Below, in pieces: positions 33,228 to 35,263 of a stretch of 35,263 nt of DNA. The notes beneath the pieces are model-generated. The model was not told the DNA's origin, ran no database searches, and saw only the letters and a list, made by a program, of their open reading frames with translations. The translations under genes were made by a program, and so were the position numbers. Location of the stretch: contig JAVEEG010000199.1 of the NCBI GenBank assembly GCA_030840585.1, positions 1-35,263 of the forward strand, written 5' to 3'. The stretch's first letter is position 1. Each line of letters begins with the position of its first letter. The stretch is from Frankiaceae bacterium. Lineage in GTDB: Bacteria; Actinomycetota; Actinomycetes; JAFAQI01.

Positions 33228-34523
33228 TTAGTCGGTCGAGGCACCGCGCGGTCCGCGTGGAGGTGCCGGCGCTGGCTCGGTGCTCGCTACGGCGTCCACC
33301 AGGGCCTGGTTCAGCACTCGTTGCGGCGAGACACCGACGCCGATGTCCGCCTTGACGTAGAAGGGCGGCAACACGAACGCCAGTTGAGCAATCGCCTCGT
33401 CGGTCGTCCCCGCCGGCGTCAGCACGTACTGAAAGCTGGAGGGGAAGACTCGCGGTATCGGGCCCTCCATCGTGGAGCCGTACGCACCGAATGTCATGAC
33501 CGCTTGAGGCGTGGCCGGGTCCGGCCCGTACAACTCGACGAACGTGCAGTACTTCGGGTGGGTGAGCGTGGCGTCGGCCGTGTTGCGAATCCGCTCATCG
33601 GGACTGTTCATCAACGTCCAGCGCAGCAATGCGTAATCGCGGGTCAGTTCGAGGAACGCGGTCCGGATCGGCGAACTCTGTTCGGCGCCGCCGAGGCAGG
33701 ACAACAAGTTCCCGAACGGGTCGAGCAGCGCGACCGCGTTGAGCGCCGCGCCCCGTCCGGCTGCGGCTTTGGCGACGCTCACCAGCGGTGCACCGATCTC
33801 CGGGCCCGGGAAGCGTGGATTGGCCGACCGGACGGTGAGCGTCTCGGCGTAGAGGTTGGTGAGGGCGATGCGGACCGGATCGCCCGGCGGCAGGTTCGCC
33901 GGGTCGCTCATCTTGCTCGGATCGAGACCGCTCGCGTTGGAGGCGCTTCGGACCTGCCCGACGCTGTTGGTGAACACGAGATCGGCGAGTTCGAGCGCCG
34001 CGGTGTCGATGCTCTCGCCGGCGAACTGCGGCGTATTCGCGCCGACGTACGGCCGGGTCATCGGCGGCTGGACCCCGTAATAGCCGAAGGTCGCTTGGGC
34101 CTGGGCGCGTAGAGCCGGCGGCAATGTCGGGAACGAGAAGTCCGAGGAGTAGTTGATCCCGGCGAAGGTGTCGATCGCCGCAACCGCGACGTTGAATCCC
34201 GCGGTCAGCAATGCGCCCGCGCACATCGCGCACGGATCGAGCGTCGTGACGACGGTGAGGTCGGGCGGTAAGGGGAGCCCCGGCGGTTGGGCGAAGTACC
34301 AGTCGACGAGTTGGCGCTCGCCGTGCGCGGTCGGGTCGTGCAGGTTGAACCCGGCCGTCGAGCCGGGGTACGGCTCCAGCACGTTGTTGTGCATCGCTTG
34401 CACGACGTAACCGTTGCGGTCGATGATCGCGCCGCCGACGGCGAAGGTCCCCTGTATCGCCGCGAGCACCGCCTCGGCGGTGACGAGTTCGACCGCTTCC
34501 TGGGCATCGGACACTAGCGTCAC
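33228..34523 (-). CDS. Cytidine/guanine deaminase-fold protein with long C-terminal extension
   Basis: 431 residues from GTG 34523, with GGAAGGGG upstream. Residues 1-about 150 show the zinc deaminase site: His67 and Glu69 in TAHGERQL, and Pro97-Cys98-x2-Cys101 in DPCAMCAG. This is the CDA/tRNA-adenosine/guanine deaminase superfamily. Members are usually 130-180 residues. The remaining 280 residues (QPPMTRPYVGANTPQFAG, MTFGAYGSTMEGPIPR) show no recognised domain, and no second zinc site. The substrate cannot be inferred. It stands alone, 106 bases from the AsnC gene and 59 from paaA. Confidence 0.8.
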   Translation of the reverse strand: MTLVSDAQEAVELVTAEAVLAAIQGTFAVGGAIIDRNGYVVQAMHNNVLEPYPGSTAGFNLHDPTAHGERQLVDWYFAQPPGLPLPPDLTVVTTLDPCAMCAGALLTAGFNVAVAAIDTFAGINYSSDFSFPTLPPALRAQAQATFGYYGVQPPMTRPYVGANTPQFAGESIDTAALELADLVFTNSVGQVRSASNASGLDPSKMSDPANLPPGDPVRIALTNLYAETLTVRSANPRFPGPEIGAPLVSVAKAAAGRGAALNAVALLDPFGNLLSCLGGAEQSSPIRTAFLELTRDYALLRWTLMNSPDERIRNTADATLTHPKYCTFVELYGPDPATPQAVMTFGAYGSTMEGPIPRVFPSSFQYVLTPAGTTDEAIAQLAFVLPPFYVKADIGVGVSPQRVLNQALVDAVASTEPAPAPPRGPRGASTD

Positions 34524-34629
34524 GAATGCGCGCCCCTTCCAGGTGATCGCAGATACATGCCAGTGGACAGGAATCTCCCTACCACACCAACTTGCGATGC
34601 ACGAGGCCGTCAGCGGCCACCCTGGATGC

Positions 34630-35088
34630 TCAGGTGAGCAGCGGCAGTACCCGCGGCGCGATCTCAGTGGCCAGCACGATGACGGTCGAGGCGCGGACGA
34701 CCGACGGCGACGCGACCACTTCGTCGATCACCCGCTGGAGGTCAGCGTTGGAACGCGCGACCAGCCGGACCATCAGGTCGGCGCCGCCGGTGATCGTGTG
34801 CGCCTCCAGCACCTCCGGAATCCCGCGCAGATGCTCGGAAATCGGCAGGTGACCGTGCGCCTGGGTGATCTCCAGCGTGGCGAACGCCGAAACCGGCCAG
34901 CCGAGGGCGGCCAGGTCGAGGGTCGGGCCCCAGCCGGTGACGACGCCGGCCGCCTCCAGCCGGTCCAGCCGGGACTGGACCGTGCCGCGGGCGACCCCCA
35001 GCCGCCGGGACGCCTCCAGCACACTGACGCGCGGTTCGCTGACAAAAAGTTGCAAGATTTGCCGGTCGAGGGCGTCCACACTAGACAC
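34630..35088 (-). CDS. Lrp/AsnC-family transcriptional regulator, probably of hppD
   Basis: 152 residues from GTG 35088. The winged HTH lies at about 4-50 (ALDRQILQLFVSEPRV, RRLGVARGTVQSRLDRLE) and the RAM ligand-binding domain at about 65-145 (HTITGGADLMVRLVARSN). It is divergent from the 4-hydroxyphenylpyruvate dioxygenase gene with 59 bases between starts. This arrangement is widespread in actinobacteria and suggests control of tyrosine breakdown, with an aromatic amino or keto acid as possible ligand. An in-frame earlier start would run into the operator region. Confidence 0.93.
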   Translation of the reverse strand: MSSVDALDRQILQLFVSEPRVSVLEASRRLGVARGTVQSRLDRLEAAGVVTGWGPTLDLAALGWPVSAFATLEITQAHGHLPISEHLRGIPEVLEAHTITGGADLMVRLVARSNADLQRVIDEVVASPSVVRASTVIVLATEIAPRVLPLLT

Positions 35089-35102
35089 ATTGCTCAGTCT
35101 AG
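35081..35102. promoter_or_regulatory. Inverted repeat, candidate AsnC-type operator
   Basis: CTAGAC (35081-35086) and GTCTAG (35097-35102) are perfect arms with a 10-base A/T-containing centre, a spacing suited to an Lrp/AsnC dimer. The site covers the GTG start of the regulator and lies 46 bases from the hppD start, so binding could repress the regulator gene itself and control hppD. Confidence 0.45.
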
Positions 35103-35147
35103 CCCCGGATACTTGTACGAGTCGCCCACTCACGGCACGCTGACGGC

Positions 35148-35263
35148 ATGACAGCGACCACCCCCGAGGACTTCCCGGTCGAGGGCATCGACCACGTGCA
35201 CTTCGTCGTCGGCAACGCCAAGCAGGCCGCGCACTTCTACTCGACCGCGTTCGGGATGACCGT
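35148..35263 (+). CDS. hppD: 4-hydroxyphenylpyruvate dioxygenase, N-terminal part
   Basis: The first 38 residues are present, then the window ends. FPVEGIDHVHFVVGNAKQ and AHFYSTAFGM are typical of the N-terminal vicinal-oxygen-chelate domain of actinobacterial HPPD, which turns 4-hydroxyphenylpyruvate into homogentisate using iron(II) in tyrosine breakdown. The catalytic C-terminal iron ligands lie outside the window. The divergent AsnC gene supports the call. Confidence 0.88.
   Translation, partial: MTATTPEDFPVEGIDHVHFVVGNAKQAAHFYSTAFGMT

Overview
The window is chromosomal DNA from a high-GC actinobacterium. Supporting signs are strong G/C bias at third codon positions, many GTG starts, ATGA/GTGA gene overlaps, a SigE-family sigma factor, nickel superoxide dismutase with its SodX peptidase, an actinobacterial LysM membrane protein, and an AsnC-type regulator divergent from 4-hydroxyphenylpyruvate dioxygenase. 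I cannot place the genus from sequence alone.

Layout. 1-1016: a GNAT acetyltransferase (cut by the left edge) coupled to sodN, with sodX divergent. 1112-1765: LysM protein. 1762-4316: three-gene polar amino-acid ABC importer (ATPase, permease, lipoprotein). 4506-7872: malic enzyme, an MDR-family oxidoreductase and a secreted sugar dehydrogenase in a row, then a 56-residue secreted peptide and a four-helix membrane protein. 8590-10377: two secreted proteins on the minus strand. 10594-15036: a two-gene unit, an 823-residue DUF4157 (eCIS core domain) protein followed by an AAA+ ATPase. 15362-20212: a secreted S1 protease and an 1131-residue exported protein with 14 Cys-containing repeats and Ig-like domains. 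20234-22161: SigE-family sigma factor translationally coupled to a membrane partner. 22681-23550: secreted protein. 23630-23703: tRNA-Lys(CTT). 23758-24183: PaaI-type thioesterase. 24301-29634: SDR plus a MacB/FtsX-type ABC export system. 29707-33169: complete paaABCDE operon (phenylacetyl-CoA epoxidase). 33228-34523: long cytidine-deaminase-fold protein. 34630-35263: AsnC regulator and the start of hppD.

Two themes link the genes. Aromatic catabolism: paaABCDE, a PaaI-like thioesterase and hppD/AsnC lie within 12 kb, so this is a phenylacetate and tyrosine degradation neighbourhood. Envelope and secretion: nine products carry export signals, a lipobox or a membrane anchor tied to the cell wall.

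The most unusual part is 10594-15036. The DUF4157 protein has the HELAH motif and downstream of it a region that reads like an atypical kinase (a DRHTAN loop followed by IDLDLSFG). This suggests an effector of an extracellular contractile injection system, paired with its AAA+ ATPase, yet no sheath, tube or baseplate gene is present in the window. A second new observation is a 40-nt stem-loop motif with conserved arms and variable loop, found upstream of two separate secreted-protein genes (15194-15233 and 22425-22464).
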